The notes under the pieces are model-generated. The model worked only from the letters and a program-made list of their open reading frames with translations, had not been told where the DNA came from and ran no database searches. Made by a program: the position numbers and the translations under genes. Positions 1-7,528 of a stretch of 64,000 bases of DNA are shown here, in pieces. This stretch comes from Lactobacillus selangorensis. GTDB taxonomy: Bacteria; Bacillota; Bacilli; Lactobacillales; Lactobacillaceae. Numbering within the stretch: position 1 is the stretch's first letter; the number at the start of each line of letters is the position of its first letter. The DNA lies in assembly GCF_001437205.1 (NCBI RefSeq), contig NZ_JQAZ01000001.1, forward strand, positions 62,001-126,000. The letters run 5' to 3'.

Positions 1-1
1 C

Positions 2-1567
2 AAGATTTTAGTCCGGCGGGCCCATGACGGCGAAAGCCTGACTACTTTGGATGGCAATGATCATGATTTGACTGAAGAAGACATCGTCATCACCGATGGG
101 ACGAAGCCGGTTGCTTTGGCCGGTGTGATGGGCGGACTCGCTACCGAAATCACTGCAGATACTAAAAACGTCGTGCTCGAATCCGCATTGTTCCAGCCGA
201 CCTTAGTCCGCAAAACGGCCCAGCGTTACAATTTGCGCTCTGAAGCCTCGTCACGCTTCGAAAAAGGCATCAATACAGCTACCATCAATGAAGCCCTTGA
301 TGCTGCCGCTGCTTTAATGAATCAGTTTGCTGGTGGCGAAGTGGCACAGGGCCATCTCAGCGCCAGCAGCATCGAACCGCTGTCTGTCGGAATCGATATT
401 TCGATTGACCGGATTAATCATGTCTTAGGAACAGCTTTGGATGTGCCGACAGTGCTGGGGATTTTCAAACAGCTGGGTTTCCCGACCCATGAAAGCGATG
501 GTCTCTTCTCGGTCAGCATTCCGCCACGTCGCTGGGATATCCACATCGATGCCGATTTGATTGAAGAAGTGGCTCGTATTTACGGTTACGACAATTTGCC
601 AAGTACATTGCCGACCGGCGATATGACGTTGGGCCACTTAACACGCAAACAGCAGGAGATTCGGGGCACTCGCCGTTATCTTGAAAGTGCCGGCTTGACC
701 GAAGCCATCAGTTATTCGCTGACAACGGCTGAAAAGGCACAACAATTCACGTTGACCGATAGTGCCTTAACCAAGCTGGATTTCCCGATGACGCAAGATC
801 ATGCTTATTTGCGGCAGAACTTGATTACAGGTCTGTTGGAAGATTTAGCGTATAATTTAGCTCGGAAGCAAAATGATGTGGCTTTCTACGAACAAGGACG
901 GGTTTTCTTAAAAGAAGACGATGCGACGATTCGGCCGGATGAAGTCGAATATGTGGCTGGTGCATTCACAGGACTGGTCCGCCAGCGCAACTGGAACCAG
1001 ACGAAAGAAGCCGTTGACTTCTATTACGCAAAAGGGGTTGTCGATGGTTTATTAAAACAATATCATCTGGCCGCACCCGTTCGTTATGAGGCTGTTCAGA
1101 AGCCGGAAATGCATCCGGGCCGGACAGCGGCGATTTACGTCGGCGACGTGTATGTCGGTTTTGTCGGTGAAGTCCATCCTGAAACAGCCAAGGCCTATGA
1201 AGTGAAAACGACCTATGTCTTCGAATTGAACCTCGACTTAGTGCTGGCACAGGATCGCCAGAAGGTTGTTTCGCAACCGACGGCGAAGTTCCCGGCTGTC
1301 ACACGTGATGTGGCATTGCAAGTTGCCAAAGAGGTGACGAACGAACAGATTATGGACGTCATCACCAAGAATGGCGGCCGTTTCCTGACCAGCGTCAAAT
1401 TGTTCGATGTGTATGCTGGTGAAAAGATTGCCCATGGTGAAAAGTCATTGGCCTACACCTTGACGTATCAAAATGCCAAGGCAACTTTGACGGAAGATGA
1501 AGTCAACAAAGCCTTTGCCAAAGTGGTCGACCATCTCGAATCCGATTTGGATGCGAAGATCCGTTAA
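2..1567 (+). CDS. pheT: Phenylalanine--tRNA ligase beta subunit, 3' part (5' end outside window)
   Basis: This is the C-terminal ~520 residues of the beta subunit that, with PheS, forms the cytoplasmic alpha2-beta2 enzyme charging tRNA-Phe. The frame is open from base 2, so the apparent TTG start at 47 is internal. Visible parts are the end of the B3/B4 editing region (ITDGTKPVALAGVMGG), the B5 domain (RRWDIHIDADLIEEVARIYG), the inactive synthetase-like core, and a C-terminal FDX-ACB anticodon-binding domain (from about KFPAVTRDVALQV to the end). The family is usually about 800 residues, so roughly 280 lie upstream. pheS would be expected just outside the window. No strong T-run hairpin follows the stop, so some read-through into mltG is possible. 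Confidence 0.97.
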   Translation, partial: KILVRRAHDGESLTTLDGNDHDLTEEDIVITDGTKPVALAGVMGGLATEITADTKNVVLESALFQPTLVRKTAQRYNLRSEASSRFEKGINTATINEALDAAAALMNQFAGGEVAQGHLSASSIEPLSVGIDISIDRINHVLGTALDVPTVLGIFKQLGFPTHESDGLFSVSIPPRRWDIHIDADLIEEVARIYGYDNLPSTLPTGDMTLGHLTRKQQEIRGTRRYLESAGLTEAISYSLTTAEKAQQFTLTDSALTKLDFPMTQDHAYLRQNLITGLLEDLAYNLARKQNDVAFYEQGRVFLKEDDATIRPDEVEYVAGAFTGLVRQRNWNQTKEAVDFYYAKGVVDGLLKQYHLAAPVRYEAVQKPEMHPGRTAAIYVGDVYVGFVGEVHPETAKAYEVKTTYVFELNLDLVLAQDRQKVVSQPTAKFPAVTRDVALQVAKEVTNEQIMDVITKNGGRFLTSVKLFDVYAGEKIAHGEKSLAYTLTYQNAKATLTEDEVNKAFAKVVDHLESDLDAKIR

Positions 1568-1645
1568 TTTTCAGGAAAAGCTGCACGGCGGTCCGCTTTT
1601 TTGGTATAATATTTGTGATTTAATCATCATCTAGGAGGTTTTCCT

Positions 1646-2797
1646 GTGGCGAATCACGATAAACAGAGCACAGACAATCATCAAAACGACAAACAGGCAT
1701 CACGACAAGAAGAAAAGCAGACTGTCAATCATATCGTCTACTGGATCGTCGGGACGCTCGTTGTCCTGTTAGTGATCATTGCCTTTATGAGCTATCGGTA
1801 TGTGAAAACATCCTTGCAGCCAGTCGACTCGAATAGTCATCAAACCGTTGAGGTCAACATTCCGATCGGTTCATCAAACAAAGAAATTGCAACACGATTG
1901 CAAAACAAAGGAATTATCCGGAGTGCAACGGTGTTCAACTATTATGTCAAAACACAAAATGATTCGAATTTCCAGGCCGGCTACCACAAGCTGTCGCCGG
2001 CGATGACTTTGGATGAAGTCATCGCTGCCTTGCAAAAGGGCGGCACGGCCAAGCAGAAGGTGGCTGAAGCCAAAGTGGTTGTCAAAGAAGGGGTCACGGT
2101 CGATGAAATCGGGACTGCAATCCAGAAAGCCACTAAGAAGAATAAGAAATTCAAGAAATCCGATTTCATCAAATTGATGAAGAACCAGGCTTTCTTGGAT
2201 AAATTAGCAGCTAAGTATCCAACCTTGCTGTCATCTTCGATGAAATCCAAGAATGTGCGCTATCATCTTGAAGGCTACCTCTTCCCAGCGACGTATCCGA
2301 TTTATAAGAATACAACGCTGAAGAGCCTGGTCACTGAGATGGTCGCGACGGCCAATACGAATTTAAAGCCATACTACAAACAGATGGCCGCTAAGGATAT
2401 GACCGTTCAGCAGACGCTGACATTGGCATCTATCATCGAGCGTGAAGGGGTCAAGGAATCCGATCGGCAAAAGATTGCGGGGGTCTTCTACAACCGTTTC
2501 GATGCTAATATGCCGATCCAATCCGATATCACCGTCATGTATGCTCTTAAAACGCATAAGACACATTTGACCAATAAGGATGTCCAAGTCGATTCGCCGT
2601 ATAACTTGTACAAGAACACCGGCTATGGACCTGGGCCGTTCAACTCGCCGAGTCTCTACTCCGTTTATGCGACCCTGCATCCAAAAGATCAATCCAAAGG
2701 TTACCTATACTTTATTGCCAATCTGAAGACCGGCAAGGTGCACTTCTTTACCACCTTGACCGAACAACAGAAGAAGACGTCTGAATTAGGACAATAG
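1646..2797 (+). CDS. mltG: Endolytic murein transglycosylase MltG (YceG-like)
   Basis: Membrane-anchored lytic transglycosylase that cuts nascent peptidoglycan glycan strands and so sets strand length. The 383-residue product has a charged, Gln/Lys-rich cytoplasmic N-terminus (1-28), one membrane segment (about 30-50), a LysM-like region, and a YceG catalytic domain. The catalytic Glu lies in LASIIEREG (about E265), followed by the family signature AGVFYNRF and DITVMYAL. The GTG start has a good ribosome site (CTAGGAGG, 1631-1638) at normal spacing. It lies 78 bp after pheT and is followed by a structured spacer and a terminator, so it is probably the last gene of its unit. Confidence 0.95.
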   Translation: MANHDKQSTDNHQNDKQASRQEEKQTVNHIVYWIVGTLVVLLVIIAFMSYRYVKTSLQPVDSNSHQTVEVNIPIGSSNKEIATRLQNKGIIRSATVFNYYVKTQNDSNFQAGYHKLSPAMTLDEVIAALQKGGTAKQKVAEAKVVVKEGVTVDEIGTAIQKATKKNKKFKKSDFIKLMKNQAFLDKLAAKYPTLLSSSMKSKNVRYHLEGYLFPATYPIYKNTTLKSLVTEMVATANTNLKPYYKQMAAKDMTVQQTLTLASIIEREGVKESDRQKIAGVFYNRFDANMPIQSDITVMYALKTHKTHLTNKDVQVDSPYNLYKNTGYGPGPFNSPSLYSVYATLHPKDQSKGYLYFIANLKTGKVHFFTTLTEQQKKTSELGQ

Positions 2798-2810
2798 TAA
2801 AAGAGCGTGT

Positions 2811-2930
2811 AAGAAGCGTTTTGAACGGACGGCTTAAGGAAAGTGCGGCTAAAATCTCTGATTTGTGGAGATTGAAGCCGCAGTGACTTAAACGTGATGT
2901 TCAGCTTCTCAAAACGCGTTTACACCGCAA
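2811..2930. other. Structured intergenic element with nested inverted repeats
   Basis: The spacer between mltG and its terminator folds on paper into a long imperfect hairpin. An outer pair is GCGTGTAAGAAGCGTTTT near 2815 against AAAACGCGTTTACACCGC near 2911-2928. A near-perfect 14-bp inner stem begins GCGGCTAAAATCTC and closes with GAGATTGAAGCCGC. No open frame or T-run is present. It resembles the other roughly 120-bp intergenic elements of this window in size and AACG/CGTT-rich ends. Function unknown; it could be a small miniature repeat or an RNA element. Confidence 0.5.
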
Positions 2931-2967
2931 AAAAGACAGGGGCCGACCAATCGTCGACCTCTGTTTT
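2931..2967 (+). terminator. Rho-independent terminator after mltG
   Basis: Stem ACAGGGGCCGAC / GTCGACCTCTGT (with G-U pairs), loop CAATC, then TTTT. It separates mltG from udk. Confidence 0.75.
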
Positions 2968-2998
2968 CATACTACAAATCACAGCTTGGGGGAAATAA

Positions 2999-3649
2999 TT
3001 GAACATGGCAGCGCAACAGGAAAAACGACCGATTGTGATCGGCGTCACAGGTGGTTCAGCGAGTGGCAAGACGAGTGTCAGCCGTGCGATCTTTGATCAG
3101 TTCGCCGGACATTCGATTTTGATGATGCAGGAAGATTCTTATTACAAAAAGAGCGACCTTCCGTTTGAAGAACGCAAAAAAATCAATTACGATCATCCGC
3201 TCTCATTCGACACAGATTTGCTGCTCGAACAGCTCAACGACCTGATTCATTACCAGACAATCGAAAAGCCGGTGTATGATTATACGAATCATAACCGCAG
3301 CGATGAAGTCGTTAAGGTCGAACCGAAAGAGGTCATTATCCTTGAAGGGATCCTGATTTTGGATGATCCCCGTCTGCGGGATTTAATGGATATCAAAGTT
3401 TATGTCGATACGGACGACGATATTCGTCTAATCCGGCGCATCAAGCGGGATATGAACGAACGGGGCCGTTCGCTGGATAATATCATCCATCAATATCTGG
3501 CGACCGTTCGTCCGATGTATCATCAATTTATCGAACCAACTAAGCGCTATGCGGACATTATTGTGCCGGAAGGCGGCGAAAACCAAGTTGCGATCGACTT
3601 GTTAGTCACCAAGATTCGTGATATTTTAAAGCAGCGGGAGAGAAAATAA
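2999..3649 (+). CDS. udk: Uridine kinase
   Basis: Phosphorylates uridine and cytidine to UMP and CMP in the pyrimidine salvage pathway, in the cytoplasm. The 216-residue product begins with a Walker A loop GGSASGKTS near residues 18-26. It has the UCK signatures [17 protein letters not shown] and the lid region [13 protein letters not shown]. The start is ambiguous: TTG at 2999 lies 7 bases after GGGGG (2987-2991), while ATG at 3005 is in frame two codons later and could equally be used. The gene precedes greA, as in many lactobacilli, but greA has its own promoter. Confidence 0.95.
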   Translation: MNMAAQQEKRPIVIGVTGGSASGKTSVSRAIFDQFAGHSILMMQEDSYYKKSDLPFEERKKINYDHPLSFDTDLLLEQLNDLIHYQTIEKPVYDYTNHNRSDEVVKVEPKEVIILEGILILDDPRLRDLMDIKVYVDTDDDIRLIRRIKRDMNERGRSLDNIIHQYLATVRPMYHQFIEPTKRYADIIVPEGGENQVAIDLLVTKIRDILKQRERK

Positions 3650-3651
3650 AT

Positions 3652-3681
3652 TTAGACATCCCACGAAAAACGTGGTATGCT
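3652..3681 (+). promoter_or_regulatory. greA promoter with hairpin-forming spacer
   Basis: TAGACA (3653-3658), 17-bp spacer, TATGCT (3676-3681). The spacer contains the perfect inverted repeat CCACG-AAAAA-CGTGG (3661-3675), which could be an operator or chance. Confidence 0.65.
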
Positions 3682-3716
3682 CCGAATTGTCTGTAAAAAT
3701 AATGAGGTGAATAATT

Positions 3717-4190
3717 ATGGCTGAAAAAACATATCCAATGACAGCTGAAGGTAAGAAAAAACTAGAAGACGAACTGGAAAATTTGAAATTAGTTAAACGT
3801 CCGGAAATTATCGAACGGATTAAAACGGCTCGTGGCTTCGGGGACCTTTCTGAAAACTCCGAATATACATCCGCAAAAGATGAACAGAGTATCACTGAAA
3901 GCCGGATTTCCGAAGTTGAAAACATGCTTCGTTACGCCGAAGTGATTGACGCTTCCGCCGTTGACGAAAATGAAGTTTCCGTCGGCAAGACCGTTACTTT
4001 CGTTGAAACGGGCGATACTGAGGAAGAATCTTATCAAATCGTCGGTTCGGCCGAATCCGATCCATTTTCCGGCAAGATTTCAAACGATTCGCCGATTGCC
4101 AAAGCTTTGCTGGGCAAGAAGAAGGGCGACACCGTTTTGATTCACACACCAGGCGGCGACATGGAAGTTAAAATTACCGCAGTAAAGTAA
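3717..4190 (+). CDS. greA: Transcription elongation factor GreA
   Basis: Rescues backtracked RNA polymerase by stimulating its intrinsic transcript cleavage. The 157-residue product has the N-terminal antiparallel coiled coil (about 1-75) with the tip motif [16 protein letters not shown] carrying the acidic residues that reach the active site. A C-terminal FKBP-like domain ends in VKITAVK. Length is typical for the family. The ribosome site GAGGTG lies 8 bases before ATG. It has its own promoter and a strong terminator, so it is probably monocistronic. Confidence 0.97.
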   Translation: MAEKTYPMTAEGKKKLEDELENLKLVKRPEIIERIKTARGFGDLSENSEYTSAKDEQSITESRISEVENMLRYAEVIDASAVDENEVSVGKTVTFVETGDTEEESYQIVGSAESDPFSGKISNDSPIAKALLGKKKGDTVLIHTPGGDMEVKITAVK

Positions 4191-4200
4191 GCTGCATCTC

Positions 4201-4232
4201 AAAAAAGACTGGCCCAGAAGCCGGTCTTTTTT
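4201..4232 (+). terminator. Terminator after greA
   Basis: AAAAAAGACTGG / CCGGTCTTTTTT stem with loop CCCAGAAG and a U-tract. Confidence 0.85.
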
Positions 4233-4244
4233 AGTCTGACGGGG

Positions 4245-4399
4245 CTCGTCGTCATTCGCTTGGTCGCACACTCTCAGTTTAAACGTGTTTGACCAAGCTG
4301 CTGACTTCGTTTAAGCCCATTCGGCCGCCATTCACAGCCCGAATGTGTCCGAATGTTTCTTAAGCCTCGTCGTCATTCGCTTGGTCGCACACTCTCAGT
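4245..4399. repeat. Intergenic direct repeat, two 34-bp copies 121 bp apart
   Basis: An identical 34-bp block starting CTCGTCGTCATTCGCTTGGT occurs at 4245-4278 and 4366-4399. Between them are the near-palindrome AAACGTGTTT and the sequence GAATGTTTCTTAAGC. No coding potential is evident in this roughly 260-bp gap between greA and liaF. Confidence 0.8.
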
Positions 4400-4432
4400 C
4401 TTTAGCCCGATTCAATTTCGGTCTTGCGTGAG

Positions 4433-4462
4433 TTCCCATTCAGGCAGCAAGTCCGCTATAAT
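4433..4462 (+). promoter_or_regulatory. Probable liaFSR promoter
   Basis: Consensus -10 TATAAT (4457-4462) with a weak -35 TTCCCA (4433-4438) 18 bp upstream. A weak -35 fits an activated promoter, but no clear LiaR box was identified. Confidence 0.45.
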
Positions 4463-4499
4463 AGAAGATAATTAAAATGGACGGAAGGAGTATGCATTC

Positions 4500-5249
4500 A
4501 TGCGCAGACCTTGGCAATTATTTTTCATCATCGAAACGATCCTGCTTGTCATTCTCGGCTGGCAGATTTTTTCCAATCAAGCAACGCTGAGCTTCCTGAT
4601 TATTGGAATCGTCAGTCTAGTCTGGGCGCAGCACCGTCGCAGCCGGCATCATTCGGGCAGCTTCCTGACCCTATTCGGGACATTGACGATTGGAATCACG
4701 ATTTTGATCAACGTGTCGGCTTGGTTAATGGTCTTTGTCGGGCTGTTATTTATGTTCTTTGGGCTTGATGCGTCGAGCCGGCTGGACGGCTTGCATCCCG
4801 GCCGCTGGTGGCCGCATGCGCCATGGCAGAAAAAACATTTCATGCCGGTCAATACACGTGAACCGCAGTCCAAAGACGGCAAAAAGATTCAGCATCCGTG
4901 GTTCGGCAGCCAGACAATTGGTTTGCAGGTCTTCGAATGGGACGACCTTAATTTTGCTGTAGCGGCAGGGGATACGATTATTGACCTCGGCAATACGATT
5001 TTGCCGCAGGAGGATAATGTCATTATGATTCGCAAAGGCATCGGCAAAACCCGGATTTTGGTGCCGGTCGGGACGAGCGTGATGATCGACCATTCTGCGA
5101 TGCTTGGCGGCCTCACTTTCCAAAATGAACACTTGAAATTACACAATGAACAGGTAAAATTGTACAGCGACCACTACGATGAAGGCAGCCGCAAACTGAA
5201 GATCATGACAAATGTTCTGGTCGGCGATCTCGAGGTGCTGTACGTATGA
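4500..5249 (+). CDS. liaF: LiaF-like membrane repressor of the LiaRS system
   Basis: Membrane protein that in Firmicutes holds the LiaS kinase inactive until the envelope is stressed by lipid II-binding antibiotics. The 249-residue product has three to four hydrophobic segments in the first ~95 residues. A soluble C-terminal YvqF-type beta domain follows (from about GSQTIGLQVFEWDDLNF, containing the repeating GDTIIDLGNTILP and GKTRILVPVG blocks). The ribosome site GGAAGGAG is well placed. The gene overlaps liaS by 4 bp (ATGA), showing translational coupling within liaF-liaS-liaR. Confidence 0.88.
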   Translation: MRRPWQLFFIIETILLVILGWQIFSNQATLSFLIIGIVSLVWAQHRRSRHHSGSFLTLFGTLTIGITILINVSAWLMVFVGLLFMFFGLDASSRLDGLHPGRWWPHAPWQKKHFMPVNTREPQSKDGKKIQHPWFGSQTIGLQVFEWDDLNFAVAAGDTIIDLGNTILPQEDNVIMIRKGIGKTRILVPVGTSVMIDHSAMLGGLTFQNEHLKLHNEQVKLYSDHYDEGSRKLKIMTNVLVGDLEVLYV

Positions 5250-6310
5250 CAAAAACAGGTCGGATTTATACGTTTATGCTGATTACGATGAGCATTTTTC
5301 TGGTCAGCTTATTGATGTTCTGCTCGTACTTTTATGCGACAGGCATTCAAAATTGGTTATTGCACCTTGTTACGGCACAGTTTTTCTATGTGCCGATTTT
5401 GGTGTATCTGCTATTCGTTTCGTTAGTGGTCGGGGGACTGCTGACCGGGCTGATTGCCTTTTTTGCCCATCAACGGGCGTCGAAAGTGGAAAGTCAGCTA
5501 CAATTATTGGTCAGCGGCCAGTATGAAGCCCAAGAATTGAAAACGGATGGCAAAGCAGTCAATGCGGCCAACTTGGAACAAACGATTGAAAACCTGCGCC
5601 TAAAAATGGTAGGCTTACAGCAAGAGATTCAAGGCTACAGCAATCGGCCCCAAAAGGTCGACGGGGAAACCAAGGAAGAAATTCTCGAGCAGGAACGCCA
5701 TCGTTTGGCACGCGAACTGCATGATTCCGTCAGCCAGCAGCTGTTTGCGGCGATGATGATGCTGTCGGCGATTAATTCGATTGCCGAAAAAGAGCACTTG
5801 TCCGACAAAATCAGCCAGCAATTGACGACCGTCGAGAAGGTCATCAATGAAGCTCAATCTGAAATGCGGGCCCTTTTGCTGCATCTGCGGCCGGTTAACC
5901 TCGAAGGCAAGAGTCTCAAAGAGGGAATCCAGCAGTTACTGCGGGAATTGCAATCGAAAGTGCATATTAACATCAACGCCGAAATCGATGATGTGCATCT
6001 GCCGAGCGGAATCGAAGACAATCTGTTTCGAATCGTGCAGGAGCTTCTGTCGAACACGTTACGGCATGCGAAGGCCAAAGAAATCGATGTCTTCTTGAAG
6101 AAAATCGACCAGACGGTACTGCTGCGGGTCGTCGACGATGGAATCGGTTTTAAGATGACGGGCAATGAGAATGCCGGCAGTTATGGCTTGAAAAACATTC
6201 AGGAACGTACAAAGAGTATCGGCGGTGTCGTCAAAGTGATCAGTTTTCCTGGTCAGGGGACGAGTGCTGAAATTCGGGTTCCGTTATTGAAGGAGCAATC
6301 AAAATCGTGA
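5246..6310 (+). CDS. liaS: Sensor histidine kinase LiaS (NarL/DesK class)
   Basis: Intramembrane-sensing kinase that phosphorylates LiaR during cell-envelope stress. The 354 residues show two membrane segments (about 8-32 and 46-72) separated by a very short outer loop. A HAMP/coiled-coil linker follows, then a HisKA_3 dimerisation domain with the phospho-acceptor in [13 protein letters not shown] (about H159). The HATPase domain carries the N box ([12 protein letters not shown]) and G boxes ([17 protein letters not shown]). It overlaps both neighbours by 4 bp, so kinase and regulator are made together. The membrane topology matches LiaS/VraS. Confidence 0.92.
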   Translation: MTKTGRIYTFMLITMSIFLVSLLMFCSYFYATGIQNWLLHLVTAQFFYVPILVYLLFVSLVVGGLLTGLIAFFAHQRASKVESQLQLLVSGQYEAQELKTDGKAVNAANLEQTIENLRLKMVGLQQEIQGYSNRPQKVDGETKEEILEQERHRLARELHDSVSQQLFAAMMMLSAINSIAEKEHLSDKISQQLTTVEKVINEAQSEMRALLLHLRPVNLEGKSLKEGIQQLLRELQSKVHININAEIDDVHLPSGIEDNLFRIVQELLSNTLRHAKAKEIDVFLKKIDQTVLLRVVDDGIGFKMTGNENAGSYGLKNIQERTKSIGGVVKVISFPGQGTSAEIRVPLLKEQSKS

Positions 6311-6939
6311 TAAAAGTATTGATCGTGGATGACCACGAAATGGTGCGCTTAGGGGTTAGTACCTATCTAGGTGTGCAGGATGACATCGAAGTGGTCGGCG
6401 AGGCCGGCAACGGTAAGGAAGGACTCGGGAAAGCCTTAGCTTTGCGGCCGGACATTATTTTAATGGACCTAGTGATGCCTGAAATGGATGGCATCGAAGC
6501 CACTCAAAAAATTCTTAAGGCGTGGCCGGAAGCGAAAATCATCATTTTAACGAGTTTTATCGATGATGAAAAAGTTTATCCTGCGATTGAAGCTGGTGCC
6601 AAGAGCTATATCTTGAAAACATCGACGGCCGAAGAAATTGCGAATGCGATTCGGGCGACCGCTCAAGGGCGCTCTGTGCTCGAGCCGGAAGTGACTAAGA
6701 AAATGATGACCCATTTATCCACACAAGCACAGCCGCAGCTTTACGAAGACTTAACGAAACGGGAACGAGAAGTGTTATTATTGATTGCGAAGGGGAAAAG
6801 CAATCAGGAAATTGCCGATGAACTCTTTATTACGTTGAAAACGGTCAAGACGCATGTTTCGAACATTCTGGCGAAGCTGGAGGTCGAAGATCGGACCCAA
6901 GCGGCGATCTACGCTTACAAACACGGCTTGATCAAGTAA
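6307..6939 (+). CDS. liaR: Response regulator LiaR (NarL/FixJ family)
   Basis: DNA-binding partner of LiaS that activates envelope-stress genes. The 210-residue product has an N-terminal receiver domain with acidic pocket VDDHE (residues 8-12), phosphorylatable D54 ([12 protein letters not shown]) and conserved Lys in SYILKTS. A C-terminal LuxR-type helix-turn-helix follows ([22 protein letters not shown] ... [10 protein letters not shown]). Translation starts at a GTG overlapping the liaS stop. Confidence 0.93.
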   Translation: MIKVLIVDDHEMVRLGVSTYLGVQDDIEVVGEAGNGKEGLGKALALRPDIILMDLVMPEMDGIEATQKILKAWPEAKIIILTSFIDDEKVYPAIEAGAKSYILKTSTAEEIANAIRATAQGRSVLEPEVTKKMMTHLSTQAQPQLYEDLTKREREVLLLIAKGKSNQEIADELFITLKTVKTHVSNILAKLEVEDRTQAAIYAYKHGLIK

Positions 6940-6953
6940 GAGGAGGAATGAAT

Positions 6954-7448
6954 ATGTTTGCTGAACAATCAGAAATTCAACATTTACTGAGTTTGCTCAA
7001 AGATATTCAAAAACAGCTTTTTCAATACGGCCGGAATCGGCTGCGGCTCGGCCGGCCCAAGCAGATACATTTCTTTCATCTGCTGGCGGCGCATCCCGGT
7101 ATGACCCAGCTGGAGTTGGGCGAGCATTTTGATCTGCAGCCCTCAGCTTTAAAACAGATTTTACGGCATTTAGCGACTGCCGGTTTGATTGAACTCGAAC
7201 CGGACAGCCGCAATTCGCAGCTGGTTCATGTCATGCTGACGGCACGGGGCGAACAGCTGGCCAACGATGGTTGGCGTTTCTATCCGGAAGCCCTGCGGAA
7301 GATTACCCGGCACATGACGCATTATGAACTGCATGCGCTGATTGAAGCGGCCGCCGCCGCCGATCACCTCCTGCAGCGCACAAATGCCCTCACACCGCAG
7401 CCATTTTCACGGCTGCACCGCCGCATGCATAATGGCGACGAATTGTAG
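6954..7448 (+). CDS. MarR-like winged-helix regulator
   Basis: The 164-residue product resembles the MarR family: helical N-terminus, a winged helix-turn-helix (about 35-95; QLELGEHFDLQPSALKQILRHLATAGLIELEPD) and a helical C-terminal dimerisation part. ATG 6954 is preferred over ATG 6948 because GGAGG (6942-6946) is 7 bases before the former and only 1 before the latter. It follows liaR after 14 bp without a terminator, so it is probably cotranscribed with liaFSR, which would link its targets to envelope stress (inference). The ligand is unknown. Confidence 0.75.
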   Translation: MFAEQSEIQHLLSLLKDIQKQLFQYGRNRLRLGRPKQIHFFHLLAAHPGMTQLELGEHFDLQPSALKQILRHLATAGLIELEPDSRNSQLVHVMLTARGEQLANDGWRFYPEALRKITRHMTHYELHALIEAAAAADHLLQRTNALTPQPFSRLHRRMHNGDEL

Positions 7449-7484
7449 TGCATTTAAAACAAGGGTCTTTAAGATACATGGCGT

Positions 7485-7523
7485 AAAAAAAGCCGGTCAC
7501 ATTTTTCTGTGACCGGCTTTTTT
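7485..7523. terminator. Bidirectional terminator between the lia unit and yfhO
   Basis: AAAAAAGCCGGTCAC / GTGACCGGCTTTTTT with an 8-base loop. It has A and T runs on both sides and serves the converging genes. Confidence 0.9.
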
Positions 7524-7528
7524 AGTGG

